A stretch of 64,000 nucleotides of DNA from the NCBI RefSeq assembly GCF_026965555.1, contig NZ_CP114040.1, positions 1,612,001 through 1,676,000 of the forward strand, given 5' to 3'. A model generated the notes under the pieces. The model worked only from the letters and a program-made list of their open reading frames with translations. It was not told the DNA's origin and searched no databases. Made by a program: the position numbers and the translations under genes. Numbering within the stretch: the first letter of the stretch is position 1; the number at the start of each line of letters is the position of its first letter. Below, piece by piece: positions 1-7,604 of this stretch. Source of the DNA: Nannocystis punicea (GTDB lineage Bacteria > Myxococcota_A > Polyangia > Nannocystales > Nannocystaceae).

Positions 1-2
1 AG

Positions 3-584
3 CGCCCCGTGCAGAGCCAGTGGGCGGACGCCGGAGCGTGCAGCAGCGCGATCCAGGCCGACACGCTCGCGTTCTCGGTCGACCTGCCGCCCGAGGCAGA
101 GCCGTTCCGTGATTATCTGCTCTACAGGACCCTCGTCGACGACCGCGAATGGCAGCACACGGAGGGCGACTGCGCAGTGAACGAGCCCGGTCGCACATGG
201 ACGAGGCAGCCTGGGACCGACCGGATCTTCAGCGAATGTCCGGCCGATCCGCGCAGCGGGGCTCGCGGGCTCGGCCGCGGCGTCGCGGCCGGGCGACATC
301 GTGTGCGGGTCGAAATACGGTCACCGGACGGACGACACGCCGCGAACGCGGCCGCAGAGGTCGAGCTCGGCTGTGGTCGACCGGAGCAGCCCGGGAGCGG
401 ACCCCCGAACACGCCGGCGCGGCCACCCGCTCCCGCGCCCGGGGTTTCCAAATCGTCCGAGCCGCCGCCGCTGCAGAAGAATGGTTGCGTCGTAGCGAAC
501 GTACAGGACGCGCCCATGCTCATCGTATTCGGTGCGCTGGTGGTGGGATTCGCGCGGCGCCGGCGACCTGTCCGCGACCAGTGA
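3..584 (+). CDS. 3' part of a surface/secreted protein with MYXO-CTERM-like tail
   Basis: The reading frame is open at the left edge, so the N-terminus probably lies outside the window (a GTG at 9 is the first visible start but need not be real). The last 35 residues have a lone Cys (NGCVVAN), a hydrophobic stretch (MLIVFGALVVGFA) and an Arg-rich end (RRRRPVRDQ). This matches the architecture of the MYXO-CTERM sorting tail known from myxobacterial surface proteins. Before it is a Pro-rich linker typical of such proteins. The rest of the visible domain has scattered Cys residues and is not recognised. Inference: an envelope-anchored or secreted protein; function unknown. Confidence 0.6.
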   Translation, partial: RPVQSQWADAGACSSAIQADTLAFSVDLPPEAEPFRDYLLYRTLVDDREWQHTEGDCAVNEPGRTWTRQPGTDRIFSECPADPRSGARGLGRGVAAGRHRVRVEIRSPDGRHAANAAAEVELGCGRPEQPGSGPPNTPARPPAPAPGVSKSSEPPPLQKNGCVVANVQDAPMLIVFGALVVGFARRRRPVRDQ

Positions 585-898
585 TGTGCGCCGTGGGCTC
601 GCTCCGCGTCATTCTCCAGGCCGGGACGAGGTGAGGGTCAACCTCGGGGCAAGGCTGGCCATCCATCCTGGTATGCGAGGCGATCACGCCGGCCTGCGCC
701 GTGGGGGGACGCGATTGCAATGGATAGAGTCCAGCGGACCGCTCGCCCGCTGCGCTCGACGGGCGGCGGCGACAGCGGCTCGCGTCCGGGCTCGGTCTCG
801 GCGAGCGTGCGGCGGACAGGCCGTGCCGGGGGCGCTCGTGCATCATCCTCGGCGGTCTCGCCGCGCCGCTCGCGGGCTGCTGCGCTATATCTTTCGGC
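585..898. other. No gene seen
   Basis: About 310 bases between the surface protein and the histidine kinase. No ORF here resembles a protein. It may hold the promoter of the kinase, or decayed 5' coding sequence of it, because the kinase begins abruptly within a domain order that is usually longer. Confidence 0.4.
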
Positions 899-2608
899 GT
901 GGGCGAGCCGGCGTACACGGTCGCTTCTCAGGCGCTCGCGGTGCCGGTGGCGCTGATCGCGGTGGTCAAGGCGTCGCAGGCGATTTCCAGAGAAGTCACC
1001 TGGGACCGCCTCGCGCGGCGCTTGCTCGAGGTCGGCCTCGAGCAGGGCGGGGCGGACCGCGGCTGCCTGATCTGCGTCGAGCGAGGCGAGCTCGTGGTCG
1101 CGGCGGACGCGAGGGTCGACGAACGGGGCGTGCGGACCGAGCTGTTCTCCTCGCTCCCGCTGGCGAGCTCGGGGCTGGCGCCGACGTCGGTCGTGCAATT
1201 CGTCGAGCGCACTCGGGAGCTGGTGATGCTCGACGACGTCGGCCTGGGCGGCTCGTACGCCCACGACGCGTACTTCGGCGCCCGCCGCCCCCGGTCGCTG
1301 CTGTGCCTGCCGATCCGGCGCCAGGCCGAGGTGTGTGCGATGCTGTACCTCGAGAGCGAGCGCGTCGCCGGGGCCTTCACCATCGAGCGGCTGACGGTGC
1401 TCGAGCTGATCGCGGCCCAGGGGGCGATCGCGCTCGAGAACGTCCGGCTGTTCACGCGCCTCGAGCACGAGAACGTCGAGCGCCGCCGCGCCGAGGCCTT
1501 CCTCGCGGAGAGCCGCGCGCGCCTGCAGCAGATCGTCGACAACACCACCGCGGTGATCTGCTTGAAAGATCTGGACGGGCGCTTCTTGCTCGTCAATCGC
1601 CGGTACGCCGAGCTCCTGCACCTCGAGGCCGAGAGCATGTGCGGCAAGACGGACTACGACTATTTCTCGCGCGAGGAGGCCGACGTGTTCCGGGCCAGCG
1701 ACCTCAGGGTCCTGCGAGAGAACCGGCCGCTCGAGTTCGAGGAGGACCTGGAGCTCGACGACGGGCTGCACACGTACCTCTCGCTCAAGTTCCCGGTCGC
1801 GGACCCGGCGGGCCGGACCTGCGCGATCTGCCTGATCTCCACCGACATCACCACGCGCGTCTGCGCGGAACGTGAGCGCGACCGGGCGCTGCTCGACGAG
1901 CGGCGGTCGCGGGCGGCCGCCGAGGAGGCGGTCAGGCTGCGCGACGAGTTCCTGCTGGTCGCCTCGCACGAGCTCAGGACGCCGCTGACGAGCCTGCAGC
2001 TGGCGCTCGAGCGGCTCACCCGCCAGCTCCGCCCCGACGGGTCGCCGCCGGTGAAGCGCGCGCTGGAGGTCTGCGCGCGTCAGTCCCGGCGGATGGGCGG
2101 CCTGGTCGAGCTGCTGCTCGACCTCGGCCGCGTCCGCGCCGGCCGGCTCGAGCTGCATCGACGTCGGGTCGACCTCGGCGTGCTCGTTGAGGCCGTGACG
2201 GGCAAGCTCGCGGAGGACCTCGCGCGCTCGGGCTGCACATGGACGCTGCACGTCGAGGAGCCGGTCGTCGGCTCGTGGGACGGCGCGCGGCTCGAGCAGA
2301 TCGTGACGGGCTTGCTGTCGAACGCCGTGAAATTCGGCGAGGGCAGGCCGATCGAGATCCGCGTCGGACGGACCGACGACACTGCGCTGTTGACATTGAC
2401 CGACCAGGGGATCGGCATCTCGCCCGAGGCCCGGGACCGGATCTTCGAGCGCTTCGGCCGGGCCGTCCCGGCGCGCCATTACGGCGGCCTGGGGCTCAGT
2501 CTGTTCATCGCGCGCGCGATCGTCGAGGCGCACGGCGGTCGGCTCGAGGTCGCCAGCGCGCCGGGTCGAGGTTCGACCTTCACCGTCGAGCTCCCGCTCG
2601 GAGCGTGA
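899..2608 (+). CDS. GAF-PAS sensor histidine kinase (short form)
   Basis: Soluble sensor histidine kinase of about 569 residues. An N-terminal GAF domain (roughly 20-175) is followed by a PAS domain (about 195-315), a HisKA domain with the phosphoacceptor motif SHELRTPLT (about 355), and a HATPase domain with N-box (LLSNAVKF), G1 (DQGIGIS) and G2 (GGLGLSL) motifs. The GAF entry, VVKASQAISREVTWDRL, closely resembles the segment that follows the AAA-ATPase module in giant Ser/Thr kinase/ATPase/histidine kinase proteins. That N-terminal half is absent here. The chosen GTG is the first start in frame before the GAF. No response regulator is adjacent, so its partner is unknown. Confidence 0.85.
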   Translation: MGEPAYTVASQALAVPVALIAVVKASQAISREVTWDRLARRLLEVGLEQGGADRGCLICVERGELVVAADARVDERGVRTELFSSLPLASSGLAPTSVVQFVERTRELVMLDDVGLGGSYAHDAYFGARRPRSLLCLPIRRQAEVCAMLYLESERVAGAFTIERLTVLELIAAQGAIALENVRLFTRLEHENVERRRAEAFLAESRARLQQIVDNTTAVICLKDLDGRFLLVNRRYAELLHLEAESMCGKTDYDYFSREEADVFRASDLRVLRENRPLEFEEDLELDDGLHTYLSLKFPVADPAGRTCAICLISTDITTRVCAERERDRALLDERRSRAAAEEAVRLRDEFLLVASHELRTPLTSLQLALERLTRQLRPDGSPPVKRALEVCARQSRRMGGLVELLLDLGRVRAGRLELHRRRVDLGVLVEAVTGKLAEDLARSGCTWTLHVEEPVVGSWDGARLEQIVTGLLSNAVKFGEGRPIEIRVGRTDDTALLTLTDQGIGISPEARDRIFERFGRAVPARHYGGLGLSLFIARAIVEAHGGRLEVASAPGRGSTFTVELPLGA

Positions 2609-2641
2609 GCCCGATGGCTCCGCGCATCGCGGACGCGCCGC

Positions 2642-3574
2642 TCAGGCGAGCGCCCGCGCCTCGCGGGCCAGCGCCTCCACCTCGTCCTGCGTCAACGCGA
2701 TCGTGCGCGCCGCCCAGTTCTCCTCGAGGTGGGCGAGCGAGCCGGTCCCGGGGATCGGCAGCATCACCGGCGAGCGCGCGAGCAGCCACGCGAGGGCGAG
2801 CTGCGCCGGCGTCGCGCCGTGCCTCGCGGCCACCCCGTCGAGGGCAGGATGGGCCTTGCCGAGGTCGCCGGTCGCCAGCGGGAAGAACGGCAGGTACGCG
2901 ATGCCGCGCGCCTCGCAGGCGGCGAGCACCGCGTCCGGCGACTCCACCGCCGCGTGCGTCGCGTGGGCCAGCGCACCGAGCCCGCCCGTCATGTTGTAGA
3001 GGTTCTGCACCGCCACGATCGGCGTCCGCGCGAGCGCATCAAAGAGCTCCGCGGTGCCGACGTTGCTGAGCGCGAGGTGGCGGATCTTGCCCTCCTTCTG
3101 CAGCTCGATCATCGCGTCGAGCGACTCGCGGAACGGCACGCCCGCGCCGGGCATGTAGCGGAAATGAGTCACGTCGCAGCGCTCCAGCCGCAGCGTGCGC
3201 AGGTCCTCCTCGCAGCCCTGGCGCAGCTCCTCGGGCCGGGCGAACGCGACCCAGCCCTTGTCCGGCGTGCGCCTGCCGCCGAGCTTCGTGGCGATCACGA
3301 GGTCCTTCGGGTACGGATGCAGCGCCTCGGCGATGAGCCGGTTCGCCACGTGCGGGCCGTAGAACCAGGCGGTGTCGATGAAGTTGATGCCCAGCTCGAG
3401 CGCCCGCCGCAGCACCGCGCGGGCGCGGGCGGGATCGTCGGGCTCGCCCCAGACGTCCTTGCCCGGCAAGCGCATGGCGCCGTAGCCGAGGCGAGTGACT
3501 TCGAGATCGCCGAGGCGGATCGTGGCGGGCAAGCTGGCGAAGTCGCGGCTGTTCTGCGTGAGGTCGTCGCTCAT
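2642..3574 (-). CDS. Aldo/keto reductase family oxidoreductase
   Basis: A 310-residue NADPH-dependent aldo/keto reductase with the expected (beta/alpha)8 features: LGYGAMRLPG near the N-terminus, FIDTAWFYG supplying the catalytic Asp and Tyr, IATKLGG the Lys, and VTHFRY the His position. C-terminal LPIPGTGSLAHLEENW is the usual cofactor-binding segment. Such enzymes reduce aldehydes and ketones in the cytosol; the substrate cannot be told from sequence. The ATG start overlaps the stop of the upstream AraC regulator by four bases (ATGA), so the two genes are probably cotranscribed and translationally coupled. Confidence 0.9.
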   Translation of the reverse strand: MSDDLTQNSRDFASLPATIRLGDLEVTRLGYGAMRLPGKDVWGEPDDPARARAVLRRALELGINFIDTAWFYGPHVANRLIAEALHPYPKDLVIATKLGGRRTPDKGWVAFARPEELRQGCEEDLRTLRLERCDVTHFRYMPGAGVPFRESLDAMIELQKEGKIRHLALSNVGTAELFDALARTPIVAVQNLYNMTGGLGALAHATHAAVESPDAVLAACEARGIAYLPFFPLATGDLGKAHPALDGVAARHGATPAQLALAWLLARSPVMLPIPGTGSLAHLEENWAARTIALTQDEVEALAREARALA

Positions 3575-4488
3575 GCCCCGCAAGCTAGCCCCGACATGCG
3601 AAGGCGACTTGGGCGATGTTGGCGCTGCATCGAGCGCGCGAACTTGCCGGGCGTCACCCCGAAGATCCGGCGGAAATGGCGGTGGAGCTGGCTCTCGTCG
3701 AAGAGGCCGACGGCGTGCGCGACCTCGGCGCCCGTCATGCCCGCCGACAGCAGCTCGGCCGCCCGCGCCACGCGAAGGTGCGTCAGGTACTCGTAGGGCG
3801 GGATGCCCAGCTCGGCGCGGAAGGCCCGGATGAGGTGGAACTTGTCGGCGCCCGCGTGGGCGGCGAGGGCGTCGAGGCTGACGGGCCCGCAGAGGTGCGC
3901 GCGCAGGTAGTCGCGGGCCAGGCGGACCGCCCGCGGGGCCCGCTCGTGAACGCGCACCTCGCCGCGCTCGGTGCAGGTGGCCAGCAGCTCCGTGAGCGTC
4001 TCGATCACCAGCGCCTCGAGCTCGCGCGTGACCGGCCCGCGGCTGGCGAGCGCCGCGTGCATGGCCGTGGCCAGCGCCGCGGCCCGGGGCGCGCGCCCTG
4101 GCGCGACGTCGACGAAGTGCACCGGCCGGGGGACCCCGAGAGTGCGCGCGGCCTCGTCCACCATGTCCGCGGTGAACCCGGCGCCCTGCAGGGTGATCGG
4201 GGAGTGCACGCGCAGGTCGCGGTGCACGTCGCCCGGCTCCTTGAGCCGGAGGCCGCCCGCCGCGAGCGTGCGCACTGCCCCGCGGTACCAGCCCTCGACC
4301 GCGCCCCGCAGGACCACCACGACCCCGTAGAGCTCCGAGTACGAGGACAGCAGCCGCGACGAGTCCTCGACGCGGAACATCCGCAGCCCCTCCATGCCCT
4401 CGGGTCGCCAGTGCTCGACGCACGGCCCGTCGTCCCGCGAGCGCCGCCGCGCCGTCCCCTCGAGAGCCCCGGCAGAGCCATGTCCCAT
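3571..4488 (-). CDS. AraC-family transcriptional regulator
   Basis: About 305 residues. The N-terminal half is an AraC-type ligand-binding cupin-like domain (GAVRTLAAGGLRLKEPGDVH region). The C-terminal 100 residues carry the double helix-turn-helix: VSLDALAAHAGADKFHLIRAF and then AEVAHAVGLFDESQLHRHFR, ending in the family signature FGVTPGKFARS. It is the first gene of a two-gene operon with the aldo/keto reductase, which suggests it controls its own operon in response to the reductase substrate or a related small molecule (inference). Confidence 0.88.
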   Translation of the reverse strand: MGHGSAGALEGTARRRSRDDGPCVEHWRPEGMEGLRMFRVEDSSRLLSSYSELYGVVVVLRGAVEGWYRGAVRTLAAGGLRLKEPGDVHRDLRVHSPITLQGAGFTADMVDEAARTLGVPRPVHFVDVAPGRAPRAAALATAMHAALASRGPVTRELEALVIETLTELLATCTERGEVRVHERAPRAVRLARDYLRAHLCGPVSLDALAAHAGADKFHLIRAFRAELGIPPYEYLTHLRVARAAELLSAGMTGAEVAHAVGLFDESQLHRHFRRIFGVTPGKFARSMQRQHRPSRLRMSGLACGA

Positions 4489-4555
4489 GGGGCGATCGTA
4501 GCCGATCGCGGCCGCCTCGACTTGGGCGATCTTGGCGGCCGCGTCCTCGTGGCGA

Positions 4556-5917
4556 TCAGACGCTGCGCAGGCGCCAGCGCTCCCATTCGTAGGTGTTGAG
4601 GTGCGTGTAGATGCTGTCGTCGGGCCGCGCGCCGAGGTGCAGCCCCCACTGCGCCGAGCGGATCAGCACCAGGTCCGGGGCGACGGGGAGGATGTACCAG
4701 CGCTCCCAGAGGTCGCGGTTGACCGTCCCGTAGACCGAGCCGTCCTGGCGCGAGCCGAGGAAGGTGCCGTGCGCCGCGCTGCGCAGGTAGACCTGGCCCT
4801 TGCCCGCGTCCTCGACCTTCCAGCGCTCCCAGACGTCCCGGTTGGGGTGCACGTAGATCGACATGTCGGGACGGATCCCGAGCTGCTTGAGGTGGGTGGA
4901 GTTCGTGATCTCGAGGGTGGAGCCGACGTGGACGGACGGCTTGACGGGGAGCGGCGTCTCGATGTTGGTGTGCACGTCGTAGGCGGACACCTGGTGGTAC
5001 ATGCCGGTCTTCTTGACCTCGACGACGGTGCCGTCCGGGTAGGTGCACTCGTAGGTCGCGGTGAACGGCATGTCGATCCGGCCGCGCCGCACCAGGACCT
5101 TGACCGTCACCGACGTGCGCTTCGGGACCACCACCGGGGTCGTGAGCGAGACGGTCTGCTCCTTGGTGCTGCTCTGGCCGAAGGTGATCGAGGTCGTGAC
5201 CTTGGCGCCGAGCTGGAGCGACGTCTTGAAGCCCACCGGGGCGCCGACCTCGACCGTGTGCACCACGCTCAGCTCGAGCGCGGCCGAGGCCTCGTAGGTC
5301 TCGGTCTTCGACTCCTTCGTCTCGTAGGTGAGGGTCTGCGACTGGTCGACGTCCGAGTCGTTGTTGATGAGCTGCTGGGTGACGATGCTCGGGTCCAGGT
5401 CGGCGATGGTGCCGGCGTTCAGGTCGAAGTCGATGCGCTTGAGGACGTTGCTCGAGTTGGCGGAGAGGAATCGCCACAGCTCGTTGTCGTCGCCGCCGTC
5501 CCAGCCCCACGAGATGACCCGCGAGCCGGCCGGGTAGGGGCCGTTGCCGGCGGCGTTGACCTTCTGCTCCCAGTCCTGCACCGAGGCCAGCGCGTTGTAG
5601 GTGCCCTGGACGTTGTCGTGCTGCCAGGCCGCGAGGTCGTCGGTGCCGAGCGAGCCGGCGTTGACCAGGCGCAGCGCGGCGCCGTTGTCGGCCGACGCGC
5701 GGGCGATGCACTTGCCGGTCGAGCGGTTGACCAGGCCGAAGATCTTCTCGTCGTTGGCGTTGCGCAGCCGCTTCTCCCACATCTGCTTGGTGTCACGATA
5801 ATCATGCACCGCCAGGACCACGTCGTTGTGGACGACGTCCACGCTGAGGGCCATGACCTCATTGTTCGGTCCGCGCACCTTGGCGATGATGAAATCGTAC
5901 TGAGTGTTGTTCGGCAT
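4556..5917 (-). CDS. Aerolysin/natterin-like beta-pore-forming protein with lectin-like trefoils
   Basis: A 453-residue protein in three parts. Residues about 1-165 resemble a ricin-B-type beta-trefoil (EKIFGLVNRSTGKCIAR; SWGWDGGDDNELWRFLS). Residues about 170-325 are Ser/Thr-rich alternating beta strands (SQTLTYETKESKTETYE, TTSITFGQSSTKEQTVS, VVVPKRTSVTVKVLV), the signature of the aerolysin/natterin pore-forming module, including a plausible membrane hairpin. Residues about 340-453 hold three repeats ending in NRDVWERW, NRDLWERW and NTYEWERW, as in fascin-like trefoils. No signal peptide is visible, so release would need lysis or a non-Sec route. By family this would bind glycans and assemble a ring pore; that activity is inferred, not shown. 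Confidence 0.7.
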   Translation of the reverse strand: MPNNTQYDFIIAKVRGPNNEVMALSVDVVHNDVVLAVHDYRDTKQMWEKRLRNANDEKIFGLVNRSTGKCIARASADNGAALRLVNAGSLGTDDLAAWQHDNVQGTYNALASVQDWEQKVNAAGNGPYPAGSRVISWGWDGGDDNELWRFLSANSSNVLKRIDFDLNAGTIADLDPSIVTQQLINNDSDVDQSQTLTYETKESKTETYEASAALELSVVHTVEVGAPVGFKTSLQLGAKVTTSITFGQSSTKEQTVSLTTPVVVPKRTSVTVKVLVRRGRIDMPFTATYECTYPDGTVVEVKKTGMYHQVSAYDVHTNIETPLPVKPSVHVGSTLEITNSTHLKQLGIRPDMSIYVHPNRDVWERWKVEDAGKGQVYLRSAAHGTFLGSRQDGSVYGTVNRDLWERWYILPVAPDLVLIRSAQWGLHLGARPDDSIYTHLNTYEWERWRLRSV

Positions 5918-6087
5918 TCGTAGCTCTGCTCCGCGGCGCCGTTCAGCAAGCGACGTGCCACGGCGCGACGCGGCGACGCCTCGGCTTCCTGCGCCCCGGC
6001 GGCGCGCGTTTGTGGCCTCGGACGTTCACTGAACGTTCACCGGCCGGCGCTTGAACGGACCGGGGCGATGCCGTAGGCTCGCCGCCC

Positions 6088-7593
6088 GTGGATAGCATCG
6101 CCACATTGACCCCGGCCCACGCGCCGGGGGACGATTGTGCACAGGACGTCGCGGGGGTGACGATGACGATTGTGGGTCACCCCGACCCGGGCCGGGTCGG
6201 CGAGACCGCGGCGGTCGAATTCGACGCCCGCCAGCGCGTGCCGCTGTCGCGCCGCGAGCCCCTGTTCGCCGCCGCGGGTCAGCCCGGGCGCCCGCTCGAG
6301 GACCCTCACCTCAGTCGTTCGCCCATCTACCTGTCCTTCAAGGCAGGTGAGATGCCGGTCTGGACCGATCCGGCCCACGCGCCGAGCGAGATCCGCCCGC
6401 TGCACGGCGCGCAGGGGCGCGCGTGGTACGTCGGCTTGCGGCGGCGGGTCGGTCTGCTGATCGAGCTCGGCCTGCGCGCGGCGCCGCCGCGCGAGCAGCA
6501 CGGGCTGGTCGGGGTGAGCGCCGCGACCGCGCGCCTGCGCGAGCAGATCGAGGCGACCGCGGGCAGCGAGCTGCCGGTGCTGCTGAGCGGCGAGACGGGG
6601 ACCGGCAAGGAGCTGGCGGCCCAGGCGATCCACGCGCTCGGGCGGCGACGTCAACAGCCGCTCGTCGCGGTCAACCTGTCGGCGATCCCCGACAGCACCG
6701 CGGCGAGCCAGCTGTTCGGCCACGCGCGCGGCGCCTTCACCGACGCGGCCCGGGCCCACGACGGCTACTTCCTCCAGGCCGACGGCGGCACGTTGTTCCT
6801 CGACGAGATCGGGGACGCGTCGATCGGCCTGCAAGTGCAGCTCCTGCGGGCGCTCGAGCAGCGCGAGATCCAGCCGGTCGGCGGCCGCGTCCGCGCCGTC
6901 GATGTCCGGCTGATCACCGCCACCGACGCCGACCTCGATGACGCGGTCGCGGCCGGGCGCTTCCGCAAGGCGCTGCTGTTCCGCCTGTGCGGCCAGACGC
7001 TGAAGCTGCTGCCGCTGCGCGATCGACCGGCCGACATCGCGGTGCAGCTGGTCCACTTCCTCGACCGCGCGCTCGACGGGCTCGGCCGGCGCGAACACCT
7101 GCGCCTGCGCTCGTGGACCGACAGCCCGTGGCTCGATCTGGAGGCCGTCGAGGCCGCGCTGAACGCTCGCTGGCCCGGCAACTCCCGCGAGCTGCGGGCG
7201 GTCGCCAGCCAGGCCGCGCTGCTCGGCGCGAACCAGCCGAAGATCGTGCTCGCTACCAGCTCACCGCCCGCGCCCGCGTCGGCGTCGCGGTCGACGTCGG
7301 CGGTCGCAAACGCGGCGGCGGAGGAGCCCGCGCGAGCGCTGACGGAGTCGGCGATCCGCGCGACGCTCGCGGCTCACCAGCACTCGGTGCGGGGGGCTGC
7401 GCGCGCGCTGCAGGTCGCGCCCAACACGCTCTACGCCCGCATGCGCGAGCTGGGGATCCCGCTCGCAGGAGCGCTCTCGGACGAGGAGCTTGCGGCCGCG
7501 CACGAGGCGTCGGGCGGTAATGTGACGATGATGGCGCGCGCGCTCGGCGTGTCGCTGCGCGGCATCCAGCGGCGCCTCGGTCGCGCGCGATAG
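6088..7593 (+). CDS. FHA-type sigma-54 activator with GAFTDA loop
   Basis: A 501-residue AAA+ regulator. The N-terminal 140 residues resemble a degenerate FHA domain (DPHLSRSPIYLSF corresponds to the phosphothreonine-binding loop). The central AAA+ domain has Walker A GETGTGKE, Walker B GGTLFLDEIGD and arginine-finger regions. The C-terminus carries Fis-type helix-turn-helix sequence (SVRGAARALQVAPNTLYARM) followed by a second similar motif (NVTMMARALGVSLRGIQRRL). The loop that contacts sigma-54 reads GAFTDA instead of GAFTGA. The GTG start at 6088 begins the conserved domain. It ends 11 bases before a Ser/Thr kinase gene, so the kinase may phosphorylate a partner read by the FHA domain (inference). 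Confidence 0.85.
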   Translation: MDSIATLTPAHAPGDDCAQDVAGVTMTIVGHPDPGRVGETAAVEFDARQRVPLSRREPLFAAAGQPGRPLEDPHLSRSPIYLSFKAGEMPVWTDPAHAPSEIRPLHGAQGRAWYVGLRRRVGLLIELGLRAAPPREQHGLVGVSAATARLREQIEATAGSELPVLLSGETGTGKELAAQAIHALGRRRQQPLVAVNLSAIPDSTAASQLFGHARGAFTDAARAHDGYFLQADGGTLFLDEIGDASIGLQVQLLRALEQREIQPVGGRVRAVDVRLITATDADLDDAVAAGRFRKALLFRLCGQTLKLLPLRDRPADIAVQLVHFLDRALDGLGRREHLRLRSWTDSPWLDLEAVEAALNARWPGNSRELRAVASQAALLGANQPKIVLATSSPPAPASASRSTSAVANAAAEEPARALTESAIRATLAAHQHSVRGAARALQVAPNTLYARMRELGIPLAGALSDEELAAAHEASGGNVTMMARALGVSLRGIQRRLGRAR

Positions 7594-7604
7594 CCCGTCG
7601 ATCC

